From NCBI GenBank assembly GCA_004168015.1, contig SEYW01000002.1, positions 47,013 to 111,012 on the forward strand: a stretch of 64,000 nucleotides of DNA, written 5' to 3'. How positions within the stretch are numbered: position 1 is the first letter of the stretch; every line of letters begins with the position of its first letter. This document shows positions 28,237 to 37,050 of this stretch, piece after piece. The notes beneath the pieces are model-generated. The model saw nothing but the letters and a program-made list of their open reading frames with translations, searched no databases and was not told the DNA's origin. The DNA is from Methylolobus aquaticus (lineage in GTDB: Bacteria; Pseudomonadota; Gammaproteobacteria; Methylococcales; Methylococcaceae). The translations under genes were made by a program, and so were the position numbers.

Positions 28237-30459
28237 ATGGTTGCCAAACTCGCTAGACATTTTGCGTTGCTGCTGACCACAGCGCTGGCCACGAACCTTT
28301 TATCGCGGCCGGCGCCCGCCGCCGATGTGGAACCCATGGGATTCGTTGCGCCCAACGCGGAGAGCTACAGTTCCCTGAGGCTGATCGGGTCCGAGGGCAA
28401 TCTGAACGACGAGTTTTCCTATCCGCACGGAACGGCGGTAGACGCTTCGGGCAACATCTGGGTGGTGGATCAATACAACCAGCGCGTGTCCAAGTTCAAT
28501 GCCAACGGCAATTTCCTATTCAATTTCGGTGGGCCGGGTAGTGGACTCGGCTACTTCAGCTATCCGCGGGACATCGCGGTCGATCGCCAGGGCAATCTGT
28601 GGGTTGCGGATACCGGCAATGATCGGGTTCAGAAATTCGATCCGGACGGCAACTTCATTTGTGAGGCACCGGGCTTGAACAATCCGTATGGCATCGGCGC
28701 AGATCCGGTTGGCAATTCCGTGTTCGTTGCCAACACCGGTTCGCATGCGATCGTCCGCCTCGGCCTGAATTGTGCCAACAACGGCAGTTGGGGCGGTCCC
28801 GGCTCGGACGACGGACGGTTTTCCTCACCTTACGACATTGCCATCGACACCGAGGGCCTGGCCTATGTGGCCGATTTCAACAATGACCGGATCCAGGTTT
28901 TCAGGCTGGTCAGGGGCGTCTGGACCTTCCAGCGAAAGTGGGGCCTGCAGGGGGCGGGTGACAGTCGCTTTGCCGGAGCCCAGTTGAACGGCCCTGCCGC
29001 GCTGGCGTTCGACGGTTGCGGCGATTTGTATGTCTCGGATTTCTATAATGACCGTATGCAGGTGTTCCGCCGCGATGGGACCTTCGTGACCAGTTGGGGG
29101 TGGACGGGTAAAGGTTCCGGTCAACTCGACGGGCCGGTTGGGGTCGCCGTCGACTTCCGGGGTCGCGTCGTCGTTGCCGATTACCAGAACCATCGCGTGC
29201 AGATTTTCCAACCGTCGACGTCCGATATCAGTTACCTGTTCCAGACGAAATGGGGCAGTTCCGGGGCAGCGGATGGGCTCTTCAACTACCCGACAGCGGT
29301 CGCCGTCGACCCGGCCAGCGGTGAAGTGTTCGTCGCCGATCAGAACAACAACCGCATTCAGGTTTTCGATCGGACGGGGAACTTCCTTCGTAAGTGGGGC
29401 GTTTACGGTGCCGGGACAGGACAGTTCTATCGGCCCATCGCCGTCGCAGTCAATACCGTTACCCATGAAGTGTACGTGGCCGATTACTACAATCATCGGG
29501 TTCAGGTCTTCACCCCGGATGGAACCTACCAGCGTCAATGGGGTGGCTCGGGCAAGTTCAGCGGGCAATTCACTTACCCGCGCGGCATCGCAGTGGATTC
29601 CGCCCGTGACTGGGTCTACGTTACCGACTCATCCAATGACCGGGTACAGAAATTTCAGGGCAGCACCGGCGGTTTCCTGTTGGGCGTAGGGAATGGCACG
29701 AGTTGGACGGGGGATGCGCCCGCGCCCTCGAGTGGTTCCGGCAATCGCTGGTTCAACTCTCCGGCCGGGGTCGCTGTCGATCCGAAGACCCACGACATCT
29801 ATGTGGTCGAATACAGCAATCGTCGTGTGCAGAAGCTGTCGAGCAACGGTGTATTCCGGACGCGCTGGGGCTCCAGTGGCAGCGGCAAGGGCCAGTTCTC
29901 GAATCCGATCGGCGCGACTGTCGATCCGGCGGGGAATCTGTACGTCGTCGATCAGGGCAACAACCGCATCCAGAAGTTCGCATCCACCGGCCAGTTCATG
30001 ACGAGTTGGGGCAGCTACTCGAATATCGGGACGGACGGTCTGTTCTACAATCCCGAGGGTTTGGCGTTCGACGGTTCCACCAACACGATCTTCGTGACTG
30101 ATGGCTATAACCAGCGAGTCCAGGTTTTCGAGGCGTTCGGCTTGGGCCTGTCGGTGACGCCAGCATTGAATAGGATCGTGCAGGATGCCGTCGCGGAATA
30201 CACGGCGAGAGTCACGGCGGTCGGGCCGAACAGCGGCCGTGAGCGCGTCAATCTTTGCCTGCTGTCAGGCAAGCCGCCGGCCACTACCTACGAGTTCTCG
30301 CGGCCGGCCGTGGTTCCCCCGAGATCGAGCACGCTGAGCCTGGATACCAAGATCAACACCCCGGCCAGAACCTACGATCTCTATGTTCAGGCTCGCGGCG
30401 GTGGTCAGACGCGTGTGAAGCGCGTCCGGCTTCGCGTTACGGCCCCGGTCGAGCCTTAA
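28237..30459 (+). CDS. Secreted NHL-repeat beta-propeller protein
   Basis: 740 aa from the ATG at 28237, which begins a signal peptide (MVAKLARHFALLLTTALATN, cleavage near PAPAADV). At least eleven NHL-type repeats follow, each of the form YPRDIAVDRQGNLWVADTGN followed by DRVQKF or NNRIQVF and a W-G-S/GxG-GQF turn. This is enough for two six-bladed propellers. A C-terminal ~100-residue beta-rich domain (LSVTPALNRIVQDAVAEYTA onwards) resembles an Ig-like module. The protein is probably exported and mediates binding to protein or carbohydrate; no enzyme motif is seen. The internal repeats arise from protein repetition, not from DNA arrays. Confidence 0.88.
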   Translation: MVAKLARHFALLLTTALATNLLSRPAPAADVEPMGFVAPNAESYSSLRLIGSEGNLNDEFSYPHGTAVDASGNIWVVDQYNQRVSKFNANGNFLFNFGGPGSGLGYFSYPRDIAVDRQGNLWVADTGNDRVQKFDPDGNFICEAPGLNNPYGIGADPVGNSVFVANTGSHAIVRLGLNCANNGSWGGPGSDDGRFSSPYDIAIDTEGLAYVADFNNDRIQVFRLVRGVWTFQRKWGLQGAGDSRFAGAQLNGPAALAFDGCGDLYVSDFYNDRMQVFRRDGTFVTSWGWTGKGSGQLDGPVGVAVDFRGRVVVADYQNHRVQIFQPSTSDISYLFQTKWGSSGAADGLFNYPTAVAVDPASGEVFVADQNNNRIQVFDRTGNFLRKWGVYGAGTGQFYRPIAVAVNTVTHEVYVADYYNHRVQVFTPDGTYQRQWGGSGKFSGQFTYPRGIAVDSARDWVYVTDSSNDRVQKFQGSTGGFLLGVGNGTSWTGDAPAPSSGSGNRWFNSPAGVAVDPKTHDIYVVEYSNRRVQKLSSNGVFRTRWGSSGSGKGQFSNPIGATVDPAGNLYVVDQGNNRIQKFASTGQFMTSWGSYSNIGTDGLFYNPEGLAFDGSTNTIFVTDGYNQRVQVFEAFGLGLSVTPALNRIVQDAVAEYTARVTAVGPNSGRERVNLCLLSGKPPATTYEFSRPAVVPPRSSTLSLDTKINTPARTYDLYVQARGGGQTRVKRVRLRVTAPVEP

Positions 30460-30484
30460 GGCTCAGCCTTTCACTTGCCGGAAG

Positions 30485-30506
30485 AGCGGCGGCGGGAGCC
30501 GCCGCT
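30485..30506 (+). terminator. Perfect 9-bp GC hairpin after the NHL-repeat gene
   Basis: AGCGGCGGC and its inverse GCCGCCGCT flank a 4-nt loop, 26 bp after the stop codon. No T-run follows, so the terminator call rests on position and stem. Confidence 0.5.
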
Positions 30507-30829
30507 CGCGGGTTGGGCGACGATGCTACCGGCTGCCGCCCCCGGCAAAGTCACTGGGTGAAGGCGGTGACCGCGCCATGCGGCGCGTCACGGGCGCCAA
30601 CGAGGGTAACGGCAACCGTCGCCCTCGGCACACTCGGGCGACTCCTGGTCGTCGCGTCGGCGACCCAGCGGCGGCCGTCTGAACAGTTGCCCGAGCATCA
30701 TCATCCGTCGTTCGCCCGGTCTAGCCTGATCCGGTGTCACGCATCGCAATCCCCGAATCATCCCCCAGCAACAGGTGCTTGGGTGCCATGGATTCGCACC
30801 CCTGCGCCGGTGGCGACAACGTCACCCGG
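30507..30829. other. Intergenic region, no supported gene
   Basis: About 320 bp between convergent genes. Only short frames without recognisable products. Confidence 0.4.
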
Positions 30830-31351
30830 CTACACGCCGGATCCTTGATGCGGTCGGTACGGTTTACCTGAGACGGCCGGAGCATCCGCGAGCGCCGGCC
30901 GGAAGCGGTCCCGCAGATAGGCGTGACGGAAGTCGAAAATCTGCTCGAGGCGCCGCCGGATAAAAAGACGATGTACCAGCCGTCCGATCCATCCGGCGCG
31001 CATCACGTAGTGGACGTCATCTTCCATTTCGATGCCACCGTGGGCGGGGTGAAAACGGTGCTGGTGATGCCAGAAAAGGAAGGGTCCAAGGCGTTGTTCA
31101 TCGACGAACTGGAACGGTTCGACGACGTGCTTGATTTCGGTGACCCAGGTGACCGGAATGCCGGCAACCGCGGCGATGCGATAGGTGATGATGAGACCGT
31201 TATAGGTCCGGTCGGGCACCTCGGAGGTGATCCGGAAGTTCAGGAAGGGCGGGGTCATCGCTTCGAGATTGTGGGGGGTCCAGAAGAAATCCCAGGCCTG
31301 ATCGCGATCGATAGGCAGCCATTGGCGGCGATGTATTCGGTAGACCTTCAT
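30830..31351 (-). CDS. SRPBCC (START/Bet v 1-like) family protein
   Basis: 173 aa. The N-terminus VYRIHRRQWLPIDRDQAWDF with FFWTPHNLEAMTPPFLNFRI is the standard beginning of a bacterial cyclase/dehydrase-like SRPBCC subfamily, followed by VTWVTEIKHVVEPFQFVDEQ and GPFLFWHHQHRFHP. The fold makes a hydrophobic cavity that binds lipids or polyketide-like ligands. No catalytic assignment is possible. It is divergent from the SDR gene, separated by 270 bp. Confidence 0.85.
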   Translation of the reverse strand: MKVYRIHRRQWLPIDRDQAWDFFWTPHNLEAMTPPFLNFRITSEVPDRTYNGLIITYRIAAVAGIPVTWVTEIKHVVEPFQFVDEQRLGPFLFWHHQHRFHPAHGGIEMEDDVHYVMRAGWIGRLVHRLFIRRRLEQIFDFRHAYLRDRFRPALADAPAVSGKPYRPHQGSGV

Positions 31352-31621
31352 AGCTTCTTTTTGTCGTGTTCGACTCTAAACCCCACGATATCGTTCATTC
31401 GGGTGCATCCGGTCAAGCGGCCCGTGATCCCGTATGATGACCCGAGCGCCGGACGGTCGTTGGTGCCGCGGGGGACGTGTGCGGCATTCGACTGTCTAAC
31501 CAGAGCGGCGAGCGGCGAGCGGCGTGGCTTCGCGGGTTCATCCAGTGCTTGGGCTGTGAAGCCCCTGCGCTGCAGAGGCGATGCCACCGCGGTCCGGCTC
31601 TGTTTTCTGGAGGTCAAGACC

Positions 31622-32362
31622 ATGTCTTATGCACTCATTACCGGCGGATCTGGCGGTCTCAGCCGCGCGCTGGCCATTCGTCTCGCCGGTACCGGCTGGG
31701 CGCTGGCCATGGTGACGCGCAATGCTGCCTCGATGGGGTCCTTCACGGGAGCTGCAGCGCAGATCATCGAAGCCGACTGCGCCACGGCCGATGGCGCCCG
31801 CGAGGCGATGCGGCAAGCCATCGCGGCCTTCGGCACTCCGCCCGCGGCGCTCGCGCATTGCGCGGGCAATACGTTGATTGCGCCGTTGCACAAAACCAGC
31901 GACGAGCAGTTTCGTCAGGCCGTCAGCGCGAATCTGGACAGCGCATTCTTCACGCTGAGGGCCTGGGTCGACGCCTGCCTGGAACACCACACCCGGGGTG
32001 CGGCAGTTTTGGTGTCGTCCGTCGTCGCGCGGATCGGCGTCACGAATCATGAAGCCATCGCGATGTGCAAGGGGGCGATAGAGGCGCTGGTGCGGTCTGC
32101 AGCAGCAACCTACAGCCCAAAGGGTCTGCGCATCAATGCCATCGCGCCGGGTTTGCTGCGCTCGCCGATGACGGATCGGCTGTTCGTTGGCAATGCCGAG
32201 CAGTACATCGCGGCGCAGTATCCCCTGGGACGGTACGGTTCCGTCGAGGATGGTGCGGCCGCGATGGCCTGGTTGTTGTCTCCGGATGCGAGCTGGATCA
32301 CGGGGCAGGTGCTGCCGGTGGATGGCGGCTTCTCCGCGGTTCGTCCGGCCGTGAAGCCATGA
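31622..32362 (+). CDS. Short-chain dehydrogenase/reductase family protein lacking the catalytic Tyr
   Basis: 246 aa from the ATG at 31622; a much longer open frame upstream is not SDR-like. The cofactor-binding Rossmann start is ALITGGSGGLSRALAIRLA, with AHCAGN as the usual NAG region and Ser in VLVSSVVARIG. The active-site segment reads NHEAIAMCKGAIEAL, so the YxxxK Tyr is Ile while Lys is kept. The C-terminus WITGQVLPVDGGFS is normal. Subfamilies with HEAIAxxK exist, and their chemistry may differ from classical alcohol/ketone oxidoreduction. It leads a four-gene run with EamA, lipoprotein and DUF3047 genes. Confidence 0.85.
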   Translation: MSYALITGGSGGLSRALAIRLAGTGWALAMVTRNAASMGSFTGAAAQIIEADCATADGAREAMRQAIAAFGTPPAALAHCAGNTLIAPLHKTSDEQFRQAVSANLDSAFFTLRAWVDACLEHHTRGAAVLVSSVVARIGVTNHEAIAMCKGAIEALVRSAAATYSPKGLRINAIAPGLLRSPMTDRLFVGNAEQYIAAQYPLGRYGSVEDGAAAMAWLLSPDASWITGQVLPVDGGFSAVRPAVKP

Positions 32363-32406
32363 CGCTGCCGCATCATCGACGGTTCGGCGCCGCACTCTGA
32401 AGCCGC

Positions 32407-33291
32407 GTGGAATGGGTGCTGCTGTCGTTGTTGTCCGCGTTCAGCCTGGCCACCTCGGATGCCCTCGCCAAGCGGTACCTGAGCGGTTATGCGACCGCCG
32501 AGTTGGTGCTCGTGCGTCTGGTCTACCCGGCCGCGTTGTTGCTGCCGGTCGTTGCGGCGCAAGGGCTGCCCGAACTGCCGACCGCATTTTGGGGATGGCT
32601 AGCGGTTTCCCTGCCGCTCGAACTGCTGGCCATGGGACTGTACGTGCGAGCCTTGCGCGACTCACCGATGTCACTGTCGCTGCCATATCTGGCGTTCACG
32701 CCGGTGTTCACGGTAATCGTTGCCTGGCTCCTGCTGGACGAGCGGGTCTCGAGTATGGGGCTGGCTGGAATAGCGCTCGTGGTGTGTGGCACATTCCTGC
32801 TTCACGCCGGTTCCGGCAACAGCTCGGCGGCCACTTTGCTCGGTCCACTGCGCGCATTCCGGAGCGAACCCGGCGTCCGGCTGATGTTGGGTGTGGCGCT
32901 GATCTACAGCGTCACGACCGTGACCGGCAAAGCGGCGATGCACGATGTGCCGAGCGAGCTGTTCGGTGCCCTCTACTTCGTACTGCTGGGCGCAGTCACG
33001 CTGATCGTCGTACCGGCAGTCCGTCCCGTCAGCGTGCGGGTGTTGAGCCGCCGCCCCGGTGTTCATTTTCTGATCGGTTTCTGGTTTGCCTTGATGATCG
33101 TTAGCCATTTTCTCGCCATCGATCTCGTGCAGGCGGCCTACATGATCGCGGTCAAGCGCAGCAGCATTCTGTTCGCCGTGTTGTACGGTGCCCTGCTGTT
33201 CGGCGAGCGTGAGCCGGGACGGCGGCTCGTTTCGGCCGCGACGATGGTCGTGGGTATGATCCTGATAGGCGCCGATCGCGCCGCCGCATGA
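32407..33291 (+). CDS. EamA/DMT-family transporter
   Basis: 294 aa, GTG start. About ten hydrophobic helices in two EamA repeats, e.g. LLSLLSAFSLATSDALAKRY and VALIYSVTTVTGKAAMHDVP at equivalent places. Drug/metabolite superfamily members export amino acids, nucleosides or other small molecules; the substrate is unknown. It starts 45 bp after the SDR gene, and its stop overlaps the next start (ATGA at 33288). Confidence 0.87.
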   Translation: MEWVLLSLLSAFSLATSDALAKRYLSGYATAELVLVRLVYPAALLLPVVAAQGLPELPTAFWGWLAVSLPLELLAMGLYVRALRDSPMSLSLPYLAFTPVFTVIVAWLLLDERVSSMGLAGIALVVCGTFLLHAGSGNSSAATLLGPLRAFRSEPGVRLMLGVALIYSVTTVTGKAAMHDVPSELFGALYFVLLGAVTLIVVPAVRPVSVRVLSRRPGVHFLIGFWFALMIVSHFLAIDLVQAAYMIAVKRSSILFAVLYGALLFGEREPGRRLVSAATMVVGMILIGADRAAA

Positions 33292-34805
33292 AGGCGCTGC
33301 CCGGCAATCGTGTTCTAGCGTGGCGGAAACGCCTGCGATCCCCCTGCGTCGGTGTGCTGAGCACAGTATTGCCATTGGGAGCGTGCATCCATGTCTCGCC
33401 AATCGCGCCGGCCGTGTCGCCCACCGCCGGCTGCGAGCGCTTCTTTGCCGAGTTGGACGCTCTAACCGAGCGCGCTGGCGCGCGCGACGCAGGATCCTAT
33501 CGACTCCCCGGGTCACCCTACCTGCGCAGCGATCGGTTTCTGGCGAGCTTCCGGCGGAACGACCTCGGGCCCGCCGCCCAGGCGCAGTGGCTGGAGCGCC
33601 TGCGAGCGCTGGATGCCGCATCGCGACGGGTCGAGATTGCTAATCTGGGCCAGGCTACCGTCGCCCGTGCGGTGTTTTCGCCTTTTCCCGGGCTCGAACC
33701 GGAGGAGGTCGTAGGGACTTGCGGCCGACAGCTCGTCGCGCGTGACCTGACACAGCCGGAGCGGGTCGAGCGACTCAAGGCGGCCGTCACGACGCCAGAT
33801 GCCTATTCCGGCTGGCATCGCATGGTGGGGCTCTATCCGTTGACTCGCCTTGCGTTGGAGCAGGGTGTTGCGGTCTTGCATCGGCGCTTACGGACCGTTT
33901 TTGCCGTAACGCCGGGCCCACTATCGCAGGGCGGTCAGCGCCTCCGCTACGCCCCACCGGCTCGGACGGAACCCATCCCCGACGCGATACCGGCACTGCT
34001 CGCCCGGGTTGCGCAAAATCCCCTCGCCATTCCCGATCCGCGCGGCAGCGAGCGGCGGCGACTGTTCGAGACATTCGCACCGGTCTGGGAAATCGACGCG
34101 CTGTCGTCGGCCGACCGGATAGGTGCCGTGGCGTGGCGTAACGATGGCCTGCCGACGGTACGCGTCGATAGCCCTGTCGTGTACCGGTTCGTGACGCACA
34201 CGCGTTTTCGCGGAGAGTCGCTGTTGCAGCTGAACTATCTGATCTGGTTTCCGCGACGGCCCGCGCGGCACTGGCTGGATATATACGCGGGAGATCTCGA
34301 CGGCCTGATCTGGCGCGTCACACTCGATCGGGAGGGCGTGCCGCTCGCCTACGACAGCATCCATCCCTGCGGCTGCTACTATCAGATCTTCCCGGGGTTG
34401 GGCTACCGCGTGCAACAGCCCGCGCTGCACAGCGAGCCCGTGCTGTCGCCGGCGCCGCTGTTGCCGCCCCGCCCCGGGCAGCGGCTGGTCCTTCGCATTT
34501 CGGCTGGCGAACATTACCTTCAGGCCGTTTATGCGGATACTGAGGAACTTCCCGCGCAGCGCTATGCATGGCGGGAGCACGAAGAGCTGTTGGCCATGCG
34601 CACATCCCGGGGCTCACGCCGCAGCCTTTTCGGTCCGGACGGCCTCGTGCCGCATACGCAACGTATCGAGCGCTTCCTGCTGTGGCCGTCGGGGGTGCCG
34701 AGTCCGGGCGCCATGCGACGGATCGGTACCCATGCCATCGCGCTCGTCGGCCGTCGTCATTTCGATGATGCGGATCTCCTCGACAGTTTGCTGAGGCCGT
34801 TGTGA
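33288..34805 (+). CDS. Uncharacterised probable lipoprotein
   Basis: 505 aa, unknown function. The N-terminus has basic residues, a hydrophobic stretch and a lipobox-like LPLGAC (~residues 28-33). The rest is a soluble periplasmic protein with no motif I recognise; a Cys-rich HPCGCYYQIFPGL and a LNYLIWFPRRPARHWLDIYAG segment stand out as likely conserved blocks. It overlaps EamA upstream and the DUF3047 gene downstream by 4 nt each, so the three act together or share regulation. Confidence 0.7.
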   Translation: MKALPGNRVLAWRKRLRSPCVGVLSTVLPLGACIHVSPIAPAVSPTAGCERFFAELDALTERAGARDAGSYRLPGSPYLRSDRFLASFRRNDLGPAAQAQWLERLRALDAASRRVEIANLGQATVARAVFSPFPGLEPEEVVGTCGRQLVARDLTQPERVERLKAAVTTPDAYSGWHRMVGLYPLTRLALEQGVAVLHRRLRTVFAVTPGPLSQGGQRLRYAPPARTEPIPDAIPALLARVAQNPLAIPDPRGSERRRLFETFAPVWEIDALSSADRIGAVAWRNDGLPTVRVDSPVVYRFVTHTRFRGESLLQLNYLIWFPRRPARHWLDIYAGDLDGLIWRVTLDREGVPLAYDSIHPCGCYYQIFPGLGYRVQQPALHSEPVLSPAPLLPPRPGQRLVLRISAGEHYLQAVYADTEELPAQRYAWREHEELLAMRTSRGSRRSLFGPDGLVPHTQRIERFLLWPSGVPSPGAMRRIGTHAIALVGRRHFDDADLLDSLLRPL

Positions 34806-35473
34806 GCCCGCTATGGCACAGGCTTGGGACAACCGGGCAGATGTGGATGCTGCTGCTGGGTTCGCTTGCCCCCCTCGGCGCCATGGCTGAGCGCTTGGAC
34901 GTGGGCACCTTTTCCGCTGGCGATCTGGTTGGTTGGCAGCGCAAGGCTTTCAAGGGCGCCACGGAGTACGGCCTGGTGCGGCTGAACGGCAAGACCGTGT
35001 TGCGCGCCCGCAGTGAGGCAGCTGCATCCGGCCTCTATCGCGAGCTCACGGTGGATCTGAACCGAACGCCCTATCTGAACTGGTCCTGGCGGGTGGATCG
35101 AACGCTGGGCAACCCGGACGAACGGAGCCGGAGCGGTGACGATTATCCGGCTCGCCTCTACGTTATCGTCAGTGGCGGACTCGCGTTCTGGAGGACGCGG
35201 GCATTGAACTATGTATGGTCCAGCTCCGCCGTGGTGGGGACCCATTGGCCGAACGCGTTCGCGGGCAACGGCGTGCTGATGCTGGCCCTGCGCTCGGGTG
35301 ATCGCGAGGCCGGCCGTTGGGTCACCGAGAAGCGAAATGTCCGCGATGACTGGCGCCGGCTTTTTGGCGATGGTATCGAACAGCTGGATGCCGTTGCGTT
35401 GATGACCGATACCGATAACGCCGGAGGCAGCGCGCTGGCATATTACGGTGACATCTTTTTTTCGTCGGACTAG
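34802..35473 (+). CDS. DUF3047 family exported protein
   Basis: 223 aa, GTG start overlapping the previous stop. Signal peptide (MWMLLLGSLAPLGAMA region), then the family blocks FKGATEYGLVRLNGKTVLRA, PYLNWSWRVDRTLGN, DDYPARLYVIVSGG, NYVWSSS and DAVALMTDTDNAGG followed by YYGDIFF. The layout suggests a carbohydrate-binding jelly-roll-like fold, but no function is established. Last of the SDR-EamA-lipoprotein-DUF3047 run. Confidence 0.85.
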   Translation: MSPLWHRLGTTGQMWMLLLGSLAPLGAMAERLDVGTFSAGDLVGWQRKAFKGATEYGLVRLNGKTVLRARSEAAASGLYRELTVDLNRTPYLNWSWRVDRTLGNPDERSRSGDDYPARLYVIVSGGLAFWRTRALNYVWSSSAVVGTHWPNAFAGNGVLMLALRSGDREAGRWVTEKRNVRDDWRRLFGDGIEQLDAVALMTDTDNAGGSALAYYGDIFFSSD

Positions 35474-35753
35474 CGCTGTGCCCCGGGTCTGCCAGCCGGT
35501 TACTCTCCGCTGAAGTTCCTCCGCTCGGTCGCGCCGTCGGACAGATGCGGCCGGACAGTCAAGCGCCTTTCCCCCGGCAGCGACGGCCCGCCAGGGCGTA
35601 TGGCAGGGACACGTATTCCCCTCGGGAGGGATTGCCTGTTACGCGCCCACGCGCCAAGATGGCACCCTGAAACCCTTCGCCAACCCCCCACAGTTCCTGA
35701 ATGTCTGGAATGTCCGTGTGCCGCTGTCAGGCCCGACCGGCGGCCCCGCCGCG

Positions 35754-37034
35754 ATGATCGACAGCATGCGTCCCTTCTTTCGTCCGGCCGCGTCACTGGC
35801 TGCCGCGATCCTTGCGTTGGCCGTGCTGCTGGCACTGCTGGTACTCAGTCGGGTTCCTGCCGTGGATCTGGTTCCTGTGGCGCAGACCGATGCGCTATCC
35901 CGGACGCGCTCGATCCTGCGCAATTCGGTGCCGGACGCCCGGCGGCAGATTGTGCGCAAGACCGTTGCGCTCACCACCGACGACATGGCGACGATCACGC
36001 AATATGCCTTCGCGCGGAAGCGCTGGTTGGGGGGCGCGCAGTTCTCGATTCGCGGGCCGCGGCTGCGCATGCAGGCCACCGCCAAGCTGCCGTGGCGCTG
36101 GGCGGATCTGTACCTGAACGTTCGCCTGATCGCGGATGACGCCGAACCGTTTCCGGTGGTCCGGCAGTTGAAGGTGGGGCGTCTGGCCGTCCCGCACCCG
36201 CTGATCGGCTGGCTGCTGGAGATCCTGCTCCAATCCAAGTCAGTCTCCCGCTATCGGCGGATCGCTGCGGATGTGGTGCAGGAGGTACGTGTCGTGGACG
36301 GCCGCCTCAGGGTGCATTTCGACTGGACCCGCAAGGCGCTCGATCAGGCCGGCGACTGGGAGACCGATGTCGCGCTGCGCGAGCGGCTGGTGATCTATCA
36401 GCAGTGTCTGAGCGAGGTCGTCAGCCGGCCGGAGATCAAGAAGTATGTCCGCCTCTCGACCTTGATGCAGCCGCTGTTCGCACTCGCCCAGGCGCGTTCC
36501 CTGGTGGACCACGAACCCGTCGAGGAAAACCGCGCCGTGATCCTGCTGCTGAACGCTTATGTCAATGGGCGGGATGTCAGCCCGATCGGCGATGTCAGCA
36601 GCGCGGAGCCATTGGTGCCCCGGCGTCTGGCCTTACTCAACCGGCGCGTCGACACAGCCCAGCATTTCGTCATTTCGGCGGCGCTGGTGGTATCCGGCAC
36701 ACGCACCCTCGCCGATGTTGCGGCCATGGCTAAGGAGATCAACGATATCCACAGTGGCAGCGGGTTCAGCTTCACGGATTTGGCGGCCGACACTGCCGGC
36801 GCGACCTTCGGCAAGTTCGCCGTGCATTCGCCCGAAGCCGCCCGCAACCTGCAGAAGCGCCTGAGCCAGTCCGCTGACGAGTCGCTGTTCATGCCACCGA
36901 TCAAGGACCTGCCCGAGCATATGCTGACCGACGAGTTCGAACGGCGTTTCGGGTCGATCGAGAGCGCTGCCTTCGATGAGGTCAGGCGAGAGATCGAGGC
37001 CCGTATTGCCGCCCTCGCGATCTATCGCTTTTGA
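35754..37034 (+). CDS. Uncharacterised membrane-anchored protein
   Basis: 426 aa from the ATG at 35754; the GTG at 35718 and the ATG at 35766 are alternatives, as no clear ribosome site decides. One N-terminal membrane helix (SLAAAILALAVLLALLVLS) anchors a large periplasmic part with no motif I recognise, mostly helical and rich in Arg and Asp. It ends 17 bp from the convergent hpnR gene. Confidence 0.65.
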   Translation: MIDSMRPFFRPAASLAAAILALAVLLALLVLSRVPAVDLVPVAQTDALSRTRSILRNSVPDARRQIVRKTVALTTDDMATITQYAFARKRWLGGAQFSIRGPRLRMQATAKLPWRWADLYLNVRLIADDAEPFPVVRQLKVGRLAVPHPLIGWLLEILLQSKSVSRYRRIAADVVQEVRVVDGRLRVHFDWTRKALDQAGDWETDVALRERLVIYQQCLSEVVSRPEIKKYVRLSTLMQPLFALAQARSLVDHEPVEENRAVILLLNAYVNGRDVSPIGDVSSAEPLVPRRLALLNRRVDTAQHFVISAALVVSGTRTLADVAAMAKEINDIHSGSGFSFTDLAADTAGATFGKFAVHSPEAARNLQKRLSQSADESLFMPPIKDLPEHMLTDEFERRFGSIESAAFDEVRREIEARIAALAIYRF

Positions 37035-37050
37035 GCGAAGCGGGGCAGGG

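Noticed and set aside
28381..30120. Repeated sequence resembling a DNA repeat array
   Set aside because: The repeats are degenerate, in frame and explained by NHL protein blades; there are no identical direct repeats with spacers, so this is not CRISPR.
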